Below the pieces are notes generated by a model, which did not search any database, was not told the origin of the DNA, and saw only the letters and a program-made list of their open reading frames with translations. Made by a program: the position numbers and the translations under genes. Source: Oxynema aestuarii AP17 (lineage in GTDB: Bacteria; Cyanobacteriota; Cyanobacteriia; Cyanobacteriales; Laspinemataceae). Taken from it: a DNA stretch of 64,000 bases. Shown one piece after another: positions 9,022 through 17,967 of the stretch (the stretch's first letter is position 1; each line of letters starts with the position of its first letter). Location of the stretch: NCBI RefSeq assembly GCF_012295525.1, contig NZ_CP051167.1, positions 1,674,001 to 1,738,000 of the forward strand, in the 5' to 3' direction.

Positions 9022-9873
9022 ATGTTAAACGCCAAACTCGCCACTCAAACCCACAATCCCTCGGTCATCCGCATCGGTGAAAGCGTCACCGTCGGCGGTG
9101 AAGACCTGCTCGTTATCGGCGGGCCTTGTACCGTCGAAAGTCTGGCGCAAATGGAGCAGGTCGCCCGCCATCTGTCCCCGAGTCCGGTGCAAATGTTGCG
9201 CGGTGGCGCCTTCAAACCCCGCACCTCCCCGTATTCCTTCCAAGGATTGGGAGATGCGGGGTTAACGATTTTGTCCGAGGTCAGCCAACGCTACAACATG
9301 CCTGTAGTGACCGAAGTGATGGCAGTGAGCCAAATTGAGGCGATCGCCGATCGCGCCGACATGCTGCAAGTCGGTAGCCGCAACATGCAAAACTTCGACC
9401 TCCTCAAGGCCCTCGGCGAAGTCAACAAACCCGTTTTACTCAAACGCGGACTCGCCGCCACCCTGGAAGAATTCGTCTTCGCCGCCGAATATATCCTCAG
9501 TTCCGGAAATCCGAACGTGGTCCTGTGCGAACGGGGGATCCGCAGTTTCGACCCCTACACCCGCAACGTCCTCGACCTCGGCGCCGTGGTCGCCCTCAAA
9601 CAAATCACCCATCTCCCGGTCATCGTCGATCCGTCTCACGCCAGTGGGAAACGGGAACTGGTGGCGGGTTTGGCGCGAGGGGCGATCGCCGCCGGGGCCG
9701 ACGGTTTGATCGTCGAATGTCACCCGGAACCGGAAAAATCCGTGTCCGATGCGAGACAAGCTCTTTCCCTAGAAGCAATGGTCGCCCTGGCGGAAAGCCT
9801 ACGCCCGATCGCCGCCGCCGTCGGTCGCCGCCTCCCGGAAGCGATTCCCGCCGAGGTGGCGATCGCCGCCTAA
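9022..9873 (+). CDS. aroF: 3-deoxy-7-phosphoheptulonate (DAHP) synthase, type I beta
   Basis: The product has 283 aa from the ATG at 9022, which follows a good ribosome site (GAGGAA at 9010-9015). Upstream in-frame starts would cross the second terminator and are rejected. The enzyme condenses phosphoenolpyruvate and erythrose 4-phosphate, the first step of the shikimate pathway. Family landmarks are GGPCTVES, RGGAFKPRTSPYSFQGLG, LQVGSRNMQNF, LLKRG, CERGIRSF, VDPSHASGKRELV and the C-terminal DGLIVECHPEPEKSVSDA, with the metal ligands Cys, His and Glu in these motifs. There is no N-terminal ferredoxin-like or chorismate mutase domain, so allosteric control in the protein may be absent or weak. 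That fits with control through the leader RNA upstream. Confidence 0.95.
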   Translation: MLNAKLATQTHNPSVIRIGESVTVGGEDLLVIGGPCTVESLAQMEQVARHLSPSPVQMLRGGAFKPRTSPYSFQGLGDAGLTILSEVSQRYNMPVVTEVMAVSQIEAIADRADMLQVGSRNMQNFDLLKALGEVNKPVLLKRGLAATLEEFVFAAEYILSSGNPNVVLCERGIRSFDPYTRNVLDLGAVVALKQITHLPVIVDPSHASGKRELVAGLARGAIAAGADGLIVECHPEPEKSVSDARQALSLEAMVALAESLRPIAAAVGRRLPEAIPAEVAIAA

Positions 9874-9892
9874 ACCCCCCAATCCAAACAAG

Positions 9893-9911
9893 TCCCCCTT
9901 TCCAAGGGGGA
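9893..9911. repeat. TCCCCCTT/AAGGGGGA palindrome between convergent genes
   Basis: An 8-bp perfect stem with a TCC loop lies between aroF and the convergent GH31 gene, followed by ATTTAGGGG. It resembles the dispersed CCCCCTTAATAAGGGGG elements of cyanobacteria, also found near 41.6 and 58.9 kb. It may act as a bidirectional stop. Confidence 0.6.
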
Positions 9912-9938
9912 TTTAGGGGTATCTCCCTCTCGAACTAA

Positions 9939-12332
9939 TTACAACGGAAACACCAGGGAACGCGATCGCCCGTCATCCTCGAAACTTTGCCGTCCGATTC
10001 CGACGACCTCGACGACCGCTTCCCGCGATGGCGGCGTCCAATGGCCCTGACGTTCGCCAATCTCGACGACAATCTCGCGATCGCCCTGGCGGACTCGATA
10101 AGTTGTGGTCGCCCAATCCCCCTCGCGATACCCAAAACTCTCGCCGTCATCTTCATAATGAATAAATGTCGTCGGTAAACCACTCTCTCCCGGGGGCCAA
10201 ACGTTCACCGTGAGGCGATCGCCCGCCCCCTCGCCGACAAACTGCCCGACCTGCGCTAAGGGAATCACCGCCCCCGCCCTCACGTATAACGGCATCCGTT
10301 CCAACGGCGCCTCGGCTAAAATCTGCGTCGGGCCGCGATAATGCTGTCCGGTCCACCAGTCGTACCAGACCCCAGCCGGGAGATAGACCGCCTGAGTGGA
10401 GACCCCCGGACGACAAACCGGGGCCGCCATCAGCCACGGACCGACCATCACGCGATCGGCGATCGTGTAAGTTTGCTCGTCATCGGGAAACTCGTACAGT
10501 AACGGACGTAAAATCGGCGTTCCGGCGGTGGTCGCTTCCCAAAATAACGTATAGAAATAAGGCAGCAACCGATAGCGCAGTTCGATAAATTCGCGACAGA
10601 TCTGCTCGACGCGATCGCCGAAACACCACGGTTCGTGCGATCGCGTCCCCAACGCCGAATGACCGCGCATCAACGGATAGAGCATCCCCACTTGCATCCA
10701 TCGGGCGAATAGTTCCGGCGTGGCGTTGCCGAAAAAACCGCCGATGTCGCAGCCGACAAACGGCACCCCGGATAAGCCCATATTGCACAACATCGGTAGG
10801 GACATTTCTAAATATTCCCAGCGCGATTGATTGTCTCCCATCCACACCGCCGACCAGCGCCCGATTCCCGCATATCCCGATCGCGTCAGCACGAACGATC
10901 GCGCTTCGGGACGGTGACGTTCCATCGCCTCGGAGGAACTGCGCGCCATCAAGTGACCGTAAAGGTTGTGAACTTCCGCGTGAGTCGCCCCTTCTTCCGG
11001 CGGACCTTGGGGCGCATCTTCGGGAAACCAGATTTTCGTCCCCGGGTCGCCAAACGGGCGATCGGCGATCGCGGGTTCGTTCATGTCGTTCCAAATTCCC
11101 GCAATTCCAATCTCTGTTAGCGGTTGGTGCAAGTCTCCCCACCACTGGCGCACCTCCGGACGCACGAAGTCCGGGAATACGGCTTTATCGGGCCAAACGT
11201 AGCCGTGAAAGAGCTTTCCGGAGCGATCGCGCACCAAGTAATCCGAGGCGATCGCGCCATCGAAGACCTCGTAATCGGCGTCGGGTTCGTATTTAATCCC
11301 CGGATCGACGATCGTCACCGTTTTAAAGCCCTCGGCCCTTAAATCTGCCACCAAGGCGGCGGGGTCGCTAAAGCGATGGGGATGCCAGGTAAACACCCGA
11401 TAACCGCGCATGTAGTCGATATCCAGATGGATGACATCGCACGGAATCCGGCGATCGCGGAATTCCCGGGCGATCGCGCGCACTTCGTCTTGAGACTCGT
11501 AACTCCAACGGGACTGATGATAGCCGATCGCCCATTTTGGCGGTAACGGCGGGCGTCCGGTCAACTGAGTATACGTCGCCACCACCGCCGACGGTTGCGA
11601 ACCGTAAATAATGTAGTAGTCCAACTCGCCGCCGTCGGTTTCCATCCGCCAGCAGTTCGGATCTGCCTCGCCGAGGTCGAAGCGACTCCAGTAAGTGGAA
11701 TTGAGAAAAATTCCGTAAGTTAACCCCGGACGCAACACCATCAGGAACGGGATCGCCTGATACATTTCGTCTGTGAGTAAGTCGTAATCGAGGGAATCGA
11801 CGGTCCAATTCGTCGCTACCGTACCGCGTTTTTCTAACAGTCCGGTCCGTTGTCCCAATCCGTAAAAGCACTCTTGCGCTTCGATCGCCTTCACCGCCGC
11901 CACCCGGCGATCGCGCCAATGCATCCCCGGGGCGAGGTCTCGGGCGAATTCGCGCCCTTGAGGATCGATACAGGCGAGCAAACCGCTCTCACGCCGTACC
12001 CGCACCTCCATGCACTCGGTGGCGATCGCGATCTCTTCGGGGGTTTCGCTCAGCTCGAACCCCGTCGGCGTCCAGCTTTCATCTTCTGCGGCGATCGCCC
12101 ACGACCGTCGCGGTTTCCACTGTCCGTCCGGACTGAGGCGTACCCGAACTAAGTTCGGGGCCAGGACGCCGACCCGGATTTTGGCCTCCCCGCAGTCAAA
12201 ATCGACGTGACGCCCGTGGGTATGGAGCGATCGCACCCCACCGAGGACGGAAACCGGGCGATCGTTGCGGGGTAATTGTCGGAAGTTTTCTAACATGACG
12301 GATTGGGCAGAGGTTAACGGGCATTTGCTCAT
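9939..12332 (-). CDS. Glycoside hydrolase family 31 alpha-glucosidase
   Basis: About 797 aa from the ATG at 12332, preceded by AAGGTGAG; a start at 12365 is also open. GH31 enzymes hydrolyse alpha-glucosidic bonds by a retaining mechanism. Visible family features are a beta-sandwich N-terminal domain, YHQSRWSYESQDEVR, HLDIDYMRGYRVFTW and the nucleophile region GIWNDMNEP near residue 412, where the Asp is the catalytic base-nucleophile. These are followed by FVLTRSGYAGIGRWSAVWMGDNQSRW and the GVPFVGCDIGGFFGN block with the acid/base Asp nearby. No signal peptide is seen, so it is probably cytosolic and may act on maltodextrins from glycogen. The exact substrate cannot be read from sequence. 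It stands alone and converges on aroF. Confidence 0.9.
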   Translation of the reverse strand: MSKCPLTSAQSVMLENFRQLPRNDRPVSVLGGVRSLHTHGRHVDFDCGEAKIRVGVLAPNLVRVRLSPDGQWKPRRSWAIAAEDESWTPTGFELSETPEEIAIATECMEVRVRRESGLLACIDPQGREFARDLAPGMHWRDRRVAAVKAIEAQECFYGLGQRTGLLEKRGTVATNWTVDSLDYDLLTDEMYQAIPFLMVLRPGLTYGIFLNSTYWSRFDLGEADPNCWRMETDGGELDYYIIYGSQPSAVVATYTQLTGRPPLPPKWAIGYHQSRWSYESQDEVRAIAREFRDRRIPCDVIHLDIDYMRGYRVFTWHPHRFSDPAALVADLRAEGFKTVTIVDPGIKYEPDADYEVFDGAIASDYLVRDRSGKLFHGYVWPDKAVFPDFVRPEVRQWWGDLHQPLTEIGIAGIWNDMNEPAIADRPFGDPGTKIWFPEDAPQGPPEEGATHAEVHNLYGHLMARSSSEAMERHRPEARSFVLTRSGYAGIGRWSAVWMGDNQSRWEYLEMSLPMLCNMGLSGVPFVGCDIGGFFGNATPELFARWMQVGMLYPLMRGHSALGTRSHEPWCFGDRVEQICREFIELRYRLLPYFYTLFWEATTAGTPILRPLLYEFPDDEQTYTIADRVMVGPWLMAAPVCRPGVSTQAVYLPAGVWYDWWTGQHYRGPTQILAEAPLERMPLYVRAGAVIPLAQVGQFVGEGAGDRLTVNVWPPGESGLPTTFIHYEDDGESFGYREGDWATTTYRVRQGDREIVVEIGERQGHWTPPSREAVVEVVGIGRQSFEDDGRSRSLVFPL

Positions 12333-12530
12333 TATCTCACCTTCGCTGCTGCCAACAATACGCATTTCGATAGAGGCTCGATCCCTTCCATCGGTAGAGG
12401 CGATCGCCAGAACACTCCCTTACACTAAACTCAGGCTGTTCCCAATCCGAACAGTCTTTTAAATGCTTGTTAATTGTTCGTTTATTTAAGCGAATTTATC
12501 ACATCTTATTCTGTGGAGGAACTCAATTTT

Positions 12531-13355
12531 ATGCGCTCTTTTATTCTCGATCTCCAGAAGCAACTCAACACCCCCGTTCGTCTGCGCTTGGGGGCGATCG
12601 CTCTCGCCACTACTACCCTATTTCTCGGCGCTTGCAATCGCAGCGAACCGACGAACGTTTCCACTCAAGGTAGGGAACCGACAACGTCCGAACAGGTTGC
12701 CCAAAATACCGAACAGTTAGTCGGCGAAACGGTCACCGTTCGCGGTGCATTCGAGCAGCAAATCGATCGCATTTCTTTCTTAATCGACGAAGGAATGACC
12801 GCCGGAGGCGAGCCGATTCTGGTGATGAATATTTCCGGTCAACCGTTCTCGCTACCCCCCGAGGCAGAGGATCTCGACGTTCGCGTAACGGGTGAAATTC
12901 GCAATTTCAAGCGCATGGATTTTGAAAATGAATTCGGCTTGGATCTGCTTCCCGGAACTTACGACACTTACGAAGCGAAACCCACCATTCTCGCCAATTC
13001 GATCGAGTTAATTGCGCAACCGGGGGACGTTTCCGAAAATCCCGCAAGCTTCTACAATCAACCCCTCAATATTGAAGGGGAAGTCGAACAGATTTTGAGT
13101 CCCAATACGTTTACTTTAGACGAGGAAGAATTAGCCGGAGCCAGCGATCTGCTCGTGGTCAGCGTCCTTCCCGATCGACCCTATACCGAAGACCAGCAAG
13201 TGATGGTTAAAGGGGAATTGCGTAATTTCATCGTCAGCGAATTAGAGCAAGAATACGATTTAACTTGGGATTTACAGGTCAAAGAGCAGTTAGAAGCGGA
13301 ATATTCTAATAAACCCGTGTTTATCGCCACGGAAGTGATGCCCGCAGTCCAATAA
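12531..13355 (+). CDS. Putative lipoprotein with two OB-fold-like repeats
   Basis: 274 aa from the ATG at 12531, chosen for the GGAGGA at 12515-12520 and because it begins the signal peptide. A basic/hydrophobic N-terminus ends in a lipobox-like LFLGAC (Cys near residue 32), so it is probably lipid-anchored. The mature part contains two related units of about 100 aa, each with V.R(G)...I..N.F.L.....G...LLV and ending in a region rich in acidic residues (LEQEYDLTWDLQVKEQLEAEYSNKPV follows in the second, split here by its conserved positions). It is homologous along its length to the next gene. The repeats look like small beta-barrels of OB type (inference). I do not know a function. GC and HIP1 content match neighbours. 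Confidence 0.6.
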   Translation: MRSFILDLQKQLNTPVRLRLGAIALATTTLFLGACNRSEPTNVSTQGREPTTSEQVAQNTEQLVGETVTVRGAFEQQIDRISFLIDEGMTAGGEPILVMNISGQPFSLPPEAEDLDVRVTGEIRNFKRMDFENEFGLDLLPGTYDTYEAKPTILANSIELIAQPGDVSENPASFYNQPLNIEGEVEQILSPNTFTLDEEELAGASDLLVVSVLPDRPYTEDQQVMVKGELRNFIVSELEQEYDLTWDLQVKEQLEAEYSNKPVFIATEVMPAVQ

Positions 13356-13377
13356 ATTTCCCCTAGATTTTGAGTGA

Positions 13378-13439
13378 ATCTGGGAGGGGCGATCGCGCGT
13401 TCGCAAAGCGACGCCTCCGGCGTATCGCCCCTCCCAGAT
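13378..13439. repeat. 16-bp perfect inverted repeat with a 30-nt loop
   Basis: ATCTGGGAGGGGCGAT (13378-13393) is the exact reverse complement of ATCGCCCCTCCCAGAT (13424-13439). The loop includes the start of a 31-nt segment (13397-13427) that recurs at 45258-45288 with three differences. It lies 22 bp after the lipoprotein gene and may also stop transcription. Confidence 0.8.
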
Positions 13440-13662
13440 CGCGCAAAGTTCGTCACGCCACTTTGTTTGAAATAGCTTCTACAATACTCCCCAAAATACT
13501 CCCCAAAATACTCAATTAGAAAGAGGCGCAAACGGTTCTAAAGGGGGAGGCGATCGCCCCGCCGCGATCGTTATGCTAAAGGTAGCACAGAAAAAATAAC
13601 GAATAGCAATAAGATCTAGCCGATAACACACAACTAACACAAAATCATTGGGAGAAGACTGC

Positions 13663-14478
13663 ATGACTTTTACAACAGCTCAGAACACGACCTTAACTCG
13701 CTCGATCTGGCGCGGTGGGGCGATTTCCCTCGTCCTGACGGGATTGCTGCTGCCCTTCGCCGCCCCCCTGCAGGCGGGCGAACTCAAGCGCTCCGATCGC
13801 AGTACCATCGAGAACATCGAAGAACGCAGCGATCGCTACCTCGGTCAAGAAGTCACCGTGCGCGGCGAAGCGGCTAACCTCGTCGAACCGAATACATTTA
13901 AGCTCACTTCAGATAACTTTTTAGACGGCGAAGAAATCCTCGTCATCAACAACTCGGGGGAACCCTTCGTCCTCCCCTTCGACGATGGCGTCGCCGTTCA
14001 GGTGACCGGAGAAGTCCGCGAATTAGAAGTCGCCCAACTCGAAAGAGATTTCGATATCGAGTTTTGGGAATCGGATTTATACCTAGAATATCAGCAACAA
14101 CCCGCGATCGTCGCGGACTCCCTCGCCTTAGCTCCCGACCCGGGCGACATCGAAGACTATCCCAATCGCTTCTACAATATGAATTTAGCCGTGGAAGGGG
14201 AAGTCGAAGAAATTCTCGCTCCCGGCGTCTTCAAACTCGAAGAACACAACTTCCTCGATCTCGGGGGCAGCGATTTGCTCGTCATCAACCCGACCATGGG
14301 AGATTTCGTCAGAAATGGTGAAGATCTCGTCGTCACGGGGCAACTGCGTTCCTTCGATCTCTACGAACTCCAACGCGATTACAATCTCGATTGGGATTTA
14401 GGAGTCCAACAGCAAATCGAAGCTGAATTTACCAACAAACCCGTGTTAATCGTCGATGAAATCTACTCCACCGAGTAA
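13663..14478 (+). CDS. Exported protein with two OB-fold-like repeats, paralog of the preceding gene
   Basis: 271 aa from the ATG at 13663, placed 9 bp after GGGAGAAG; a TTG at 13648 is less likely. An N-terminal signal peptide (SLVLTGLLLPFAAPLQAGE) has an Ala-x-Ala-like cleavage site instead of the lipobox of its paralog, so it is probably soluble in the periplasm. Two internal repeats of about 100 aa follow, each starting near D/ERY-LGQEVTVRGE or NMNLAVEGEVEEI. Each has F.L....F...E/SDLLVIN, then V.VTG.(V/L)R.(F/L)....LxRDxxxxxD, and ends K/QPxxIVDxxxL/S. It is very acidic. Function unknown; domain shape is inferred. Gene tandem plus internal duplication gives four related domains in 2 kb. 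Confidence 0.65.
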   Translation: MTFTTAQNTTLTRSIWRGGAISLVLTGLLLPFAAPLQAGELKRSDRSTIENIEERSDRYLGQEVTVRGEAANLVEPNTFKLTSDNFLDGEEILVINNSGEPFVLPFDDGVAVQVTGEVRELEVAQLERDFDIEFWESDLYLEYQQQPAIVADSLALAPDPGDIEDYPNRFYNMNLAVEGEVEEILAPGVFKLEEHNFLDLGGSDLLVINPTMGDFVRNGEDLVVTGQLRSFDLYELQRDYNLDWDLGVQQQIEAEFTNKPVLIVDEIYSTE

Positions 14479-14517
14479 CTCGACCGACTAAATGGAGCCA
14501 CTATCGAGCGAAACAGT

Positions 14518-14543
14518 AGGGTGGGCGAGAGATCGCCCACCCT
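14518..14543. terminator. 11-bp GC-rich hairpin between convergent genes
   Basis: AGGGTGGGCGA/TCGCCCACCCT with a GAGA loop sits between the OB-fold gene and recA, which converge. There is no T run on either side, so it is a hairpin block or a dispersed palindromic repeat more than a classic intrinsic terminator. Confidence 0.55.
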
Positions 14544-14577
14544 AACGTCCATCCTCAAGAGATCTCGGCGACACTAA

Positions 14578-15669
14578 TTATTCGTTATCTTCGTATTCTT
14601 CGTATTCCTCATACTCCCCATCTTCCCCGTCGTTGTTCGATTTACCGACAGAATTCGCGGACACGACCACGCCGAGTTCGAGCTGTTCGCGCACTTTCTG
14701 TTCGACTTCGAGGGCCATTTCGGGATTTTCTTCTAAATAGGTGGTCGCATTATCCCGCCCTTGACCGATATTCTCGCCGTTGTAGTTATACCAAGCGCCT
14801 TTACGATTGACGACTTTGGTTTCTTCGGCGAGGTCGAGCAAGCAACCGAGGCGGGAAATGCCTTTACCGAAGAGAATGTCGAATTCGGCAATCCGGAATG
14901 GCGGGGCGACTTTATTTTTAGCGACTTTAACTTTGGCGCGAATCCCGTATTCTTCCGATCCTTTCTTCAGAGTTTGAATGCGGCGGATGTCGAGACGGAC
15001 GGAAGCGTAGAATTTGAGGGCGTTCCCCCCGGTGGTGGTTTCCGGGTTGCCATAACCGCCGATTTTTTGGCGCAATTGGTTGAGGAAAATGACGGTACAG
15101 CCGGATTTACCGATATTTCCGGTAATTTTACGCAAGGCGTGGCTCATCAAGCGCGCTTGCAAGCCGATGGAGGCATCTCCCATCTGTCCTTCGATTTCGG
15201 CGCGAGGGACTAGGGCGGCTACGGAGTCGATCACGACGATATCGACGGCGGCGGACCGCACTAGTTGGTCGGCAATTTCGAGGGCCATTTCCCCGGTGTC
15301 GGGTTGGGAAACGAGCAGGTTGGCGATATCGACGCCGACTTGGGACGCATAGGTCGGATCGAGGGCGTGTTCCGCGTCTACGAAGGCGGCGACGCCTCCC
15401 ATTTTCTGGACTTCGGCGATCGCGTGGAGGGCGACGGTGGTTTTACCCGCACTCTCCGGTCCGTAGACTTCGATCACCCGTCCTTTGGGTAAGCCGCCGC
15501 CCAAGGCTAAATCTAAGGTCAGGGCGCCACTGGCGATGGTTTCGACTTTCATCCGGGTGGCGTCCCCGAGGCGCATGATCGAGCCTTTGCCAAAGCTGCG
15601 CTCGATCTGCGTCAGCACCATTTTGAGGGCTTTCTCTTTTTCGGGGTTAAGGGTAGTTTCTATAGCCAT
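14578..15669 (-). CDS. recA: Recombinase RecA
   Basis: The 363-aa product carries out homologous strand exchange and activates LexA-type repressor cleavage. It has Walker A GPESAGKT (about 68-75), Walker [10 protein letters not shown], the L1/L2 region ([16 protein letters not shown] and [27 protein letters not shown]) and the [13 protein letters not shown]-terminal motif. The start [15 protein letters not shown] is typical for cyanobacteria. The C-terminal tail is unusually repetitive and acidic ([12 protein letters not shown]), encoded by a short imperfect 9-bp tandem repeat. Acidic RecA tails damp DNA binding in other species, so the repeat could tune activity. It is monocistronic. I cannot identify a clear SOS operator upstream. 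Confidence 0.97.
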   Translation of the reverse strand: MAIETTLNPEKEKALKMVLTQIERSFGKGSIMRLGDATRMKVETIASGALTLDLALGGGLPKGRVIEVYGPESAGKTTVALHAIAEVQKMGGVAAFVDAEHALDPTYASQVGVDIANLLVSQPDTGEMALEIADQLVRSAAVDIVVIDSVAALVPRAEIEGQMGDASIGLQARLMSHALRKITGNIGKSGCTVIFLNQLRQKIGGYGNPETTTGGNALKFYASVRLDIRRIQTLKKGSEEYGIRAKVKVAKNKVAPPFRIAEFDILFGKGISRLGCLLDLAEETKVVNRKGAWYNYNGENIGQGRDNATTYLEENPEMALEVEQKVREQLELGVVVSANSVGKSNNDGEDGEYEEYEEYEDNE

Positions 15670-15732
15670 TCGTGTAAATTGGGAATCGTAGGTGTGTTGA
15701 ATTTCTATTCTAGTTTAGAGCCCGGTCATTGT

Positions 15733-15755
15733 GGATTTTGGATTTTAGATTTTGA
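15733..15755. repeat. Short GATTTTAGATTTT heptad array upstream of recA
   Basis: About three copies of the heptad (one with G for A), between 64 and 86 bp before the recA start on its promoter side. Confidence 0.65.
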
Positions 15756-15960
15756 AGTTGAGCGGGGATTGTAGAGCGGAAGCGGGGGAAGTTAAGGACA
15801 TCATAGGGGAGTTCGAGCGGGGATGGGACGGGCAATCCTAAAGTCCGCATAAATTTTTTTTGAGCGATCGCCCCGGTCGGGAGGATGCGCGATCGCCGCA
15901 GTCGGAAACAGGTTTTACAATGCACGTACAGGCTAAATCACAAGATAAACGACAGAATTG

Positions 15961-17184
15961 ATGAGCGATCGCCCGGTTTCAGAACAAGCGGTCTCGGTGG
16001 CGGGACTGACCCAATACATCCAATCTCTCTTGGAACTCGACCCGCAATTGCGACAAATTTGGGTGGTCGGCGAAGTCTCTAGCGCCAACAACCACCGCAG
16101 TGGTTTATTTTTTACCTTGCAAGACCCGGAAGGAACCGCATCGATCCGGTGCGTGGTCTGGAATTCCCATCGCAACAGGTTGGTGCAAGTTCCCCTCAAG
16201 GGGGAGCAGGTGATGGTGTTGGGGTCGGTGGGTCTGTACCCGAAGCGCGGCGAGTACCAACTGAAGGTGTGGCAGGTGTTTCCCGGTGGGGAAGGCTTGC
16301 AGGCGTTGCGCTATCGCCAGTTACGATCGCGCCTGGAAGCCGAGGGCTTGTTCGATCCTCTTCGCAAGCGTCCCCTACCCGCGCACCCGCAGACCCTGGC
16401 GGTGGTGACGTCGCCCCAAGCGGCGGCGTGGGGGGATTTGCAGGCGAGTTTGAGCGATCGCTATCCGGGTTTACAGGTGCTGCTGTCTCCGGCGACGGTA
16501 CAAGGAGAGCGTGCGCCGGAGGAGATCGTGCGGGCGATCGCCCGGGTGGAAGCGGACGGACGGGCTGAAGTGCTGATCGTGACGCGCGGTGGCGGGGCGT
16601 CGGAAGATTTGGCCTGTTTCAATGACGAACGGGTGGTGCGCGCGATCGCCGCTTGTTCGATCCCGACGATTTCGGGAATCGGACACCAACGGGACGAAAC
16701 TCTATCCGACGAGGTGGCGGACGCCTGCGCCCATACGCCGACGGCGATCGCCAAGTTAGCGGTTCCGGAGTGGAGGCAATTATACAAGGAACACCGCGAT
16801 CGCCTGGGGCGCTTGTCCGAAACCGCGCGCCGCCAGTTGGATCGGGAGGGCGATCGCCTCGATCGCGCGCGATCGCGCCTGCAGCGTCTGCCCCTCGATC
16901 GCCAGCTTCACTTGCAGCAACGGGATCTCGCCCGCCAGCAACAACGGCTGCTCGCCGCTACCCGCCGTCAGCTCGATCGCCGCGAGCAACACTGTGCGAG
17001 TCTGCGCGATCGCCTCGCCAGTCTCGACCCCCATCGCGTTTTACAGCGCGGTTACGCACTGGTTCGCACTCCGGGGGGGGCGATCGTGCGATCGCCTGCC
17101 GATTTATGTCCCGGCGAAGAAGTCGTCGTCGAATTCGATCGCGGTCGGATGACGGTTAAAATTATGGACCTGCTCGACGAGTGA
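15961..17184 (+). CDS. xseA: Exodeoxyribonuclease VII large subunit
   Basis: 407 aa from the ATG at 15961 (a TTG lies directly before it). XseA with XseB degrades single-stranded DNA in mismatch and recombination repair. Order: an N-terminal OB domain (VSVAGLTQYIQSLLE... IWVVGEVSSANNHRSGLFFTLQD, about 10-100), then the catalytic domain with AVVTSPQAAAWGDL, ILVTRGGGASEDLACFNDERVVRAIA and SGIGHQRDETLSDEVADACAHTPTAIA. The C-terminus is a long Arg/Gln/Leu-rich coiled coil (about 275-365) that binds XseB, then LQRGYALVR. The coiled coil is rich in GATCGC-derived codons. No xseB is adjacent. recA lies nearby in divergent orientation. Confidence 0.95.
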   Translation: MSDRPVSEQAVSVAGLTQYIQSLLELDPQLRQIWVVGEVSSANNHRSGLFFTLQDPEGTASIRCVVWNSHRNRLVQVPLKGEQVMVLGSVGLYPKRGEYQLKVWQVFPGGEGLQALRYRQLRSRLEAEGLFDPLRKRPLPAHPQTLAVVTSPQAAAWGDLQASLSDRYPGLQVLLSPATVQGERAPEEIVRAIARVEADGRAEVLIVTRGGGASEDLACFNDERVVRAIAACSIPTISGIGHQRDETLSDEVADACAHTPTAIAKLAVPEWRQLYKEHRDRLGRLSETARRQLDREGDRLDRARSRLQRLPLDRQLHLQQRDLARQQQRLLAATRRQLDRREQHCASLRDRLASLDPHRVLQRGYALVRTPGGAIVRSPADLCPGEEVVVEFDRGRMTVKIMDLLDE

Positions 17185-17187
17185 GCC

Positions 17188-17967
17188 TTACGTCTGCGCC
17201 TCGCTCGCCTGTCGGTGAACCTCGCGCGCCAAAGCCATATCGAAATAGGTGGAGTTTCCGACTTCTCCCGCCAGTACGGTAAAGGGGTTGTCCGGTTCGC
17301 CGAGGTGGTCGATCGTCAGTGCTGCCTTGGGGAACGGGTAACGGGCGGTATAGTTATTCACTGTAATTACAGTATTCAAGCCCGCCCCGGTGGCGGCGGT
17401 CAAGCCTTGGGGCGAATCTTCGATCGCCAAACAGCTTTCCGGCGCTAAGTCCATCTGTTCCAAGACGTAATCGTAGATATCCGGGGCGGGTTTTTTGCGC
17501 TCGACGATATCTCCGGCGGCGATCGCTTCAAACCATTGGGGACTGTCCGGGGCGATCGCGTGTTCGATCAAGGCGATCGCGTTTTCCGGGGCCGAGGTGG
17601 TGGCGATCGCCAGTCGGATCCCTTGCTGTTTGGCTTCTTCGAGCAGGCGCCGCACTCCCGGACGTAAGGGAATTTGGCCGCTCGCACTCAGGGCGCGAAA
17701 ATGTTCGGTTTTGATCGCGTGCAGTTCGGCAATCCAGCGATCGCGATCCTCGGGTTCCCTAAACGGCGGCTGGTATTCTTGCAGGTAAAAAGCAATTCGC
17801 TCTTTCCCCCCGGCAACTTCTAGCAGTTCGCCGTACAACTCGACGGTCCAATGCCACTCCAATCCGGCATCGGCAAAGGCGCGATTGAAGGCAACTCGAT
17901 GACCGTCCCGTTCGGTTTCGGCGATCGTCCCGTCTACGTCAAAAATTAACGCCTTGAGTTCGCTCAT
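17188..17967 (-). CDS. cbbY: HAD-superfamily phosphatase, CbbY-like
   Basis: 259 aa. Class IA HAD hydrolase: motif I FDVDGTIAETE with nucleophile Asp near residue 10, motif II TTS (LAIATTSAPEN), motif III Lys in VERKKPAPDIYDYVLEQM, and motif IV CLAIEDSPQGLTAATGAG. The cap region with GHRVAFNRAFADAGLEWHW and GGKERI is typical of CbbY, which in Rhodobacter dephosphorylates the Rubisco inhibitor xylulose 1,5-bisphosphate. That role here is inferred from family similarity. The gene converges on xseA with only 3 bp between stop codons. Confidence 0.8.
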   Translation of the reverse strand: MSELKALIFDVDGTIAETERDGHRVAFNRAFADAGLEWHWTVELYGELLEVAGGKERIAFYLQEYQPPFREPEDRDRWIAELHAIKTEHFRALSASGQIPLRPGVRRLLEEAKQQGIRLAIATTSAPENAIALIEHAIAPDSPQWFEAIAAGDIVERKKPAPDIYDYVLEQMDLAPESCLAIEDSPQGLTAATGAGLNTVITVNNYTARYPFPKAALTIDHLGEPDNPFTVLAGEVGNSTYFDMALAREVHRQASEAQT

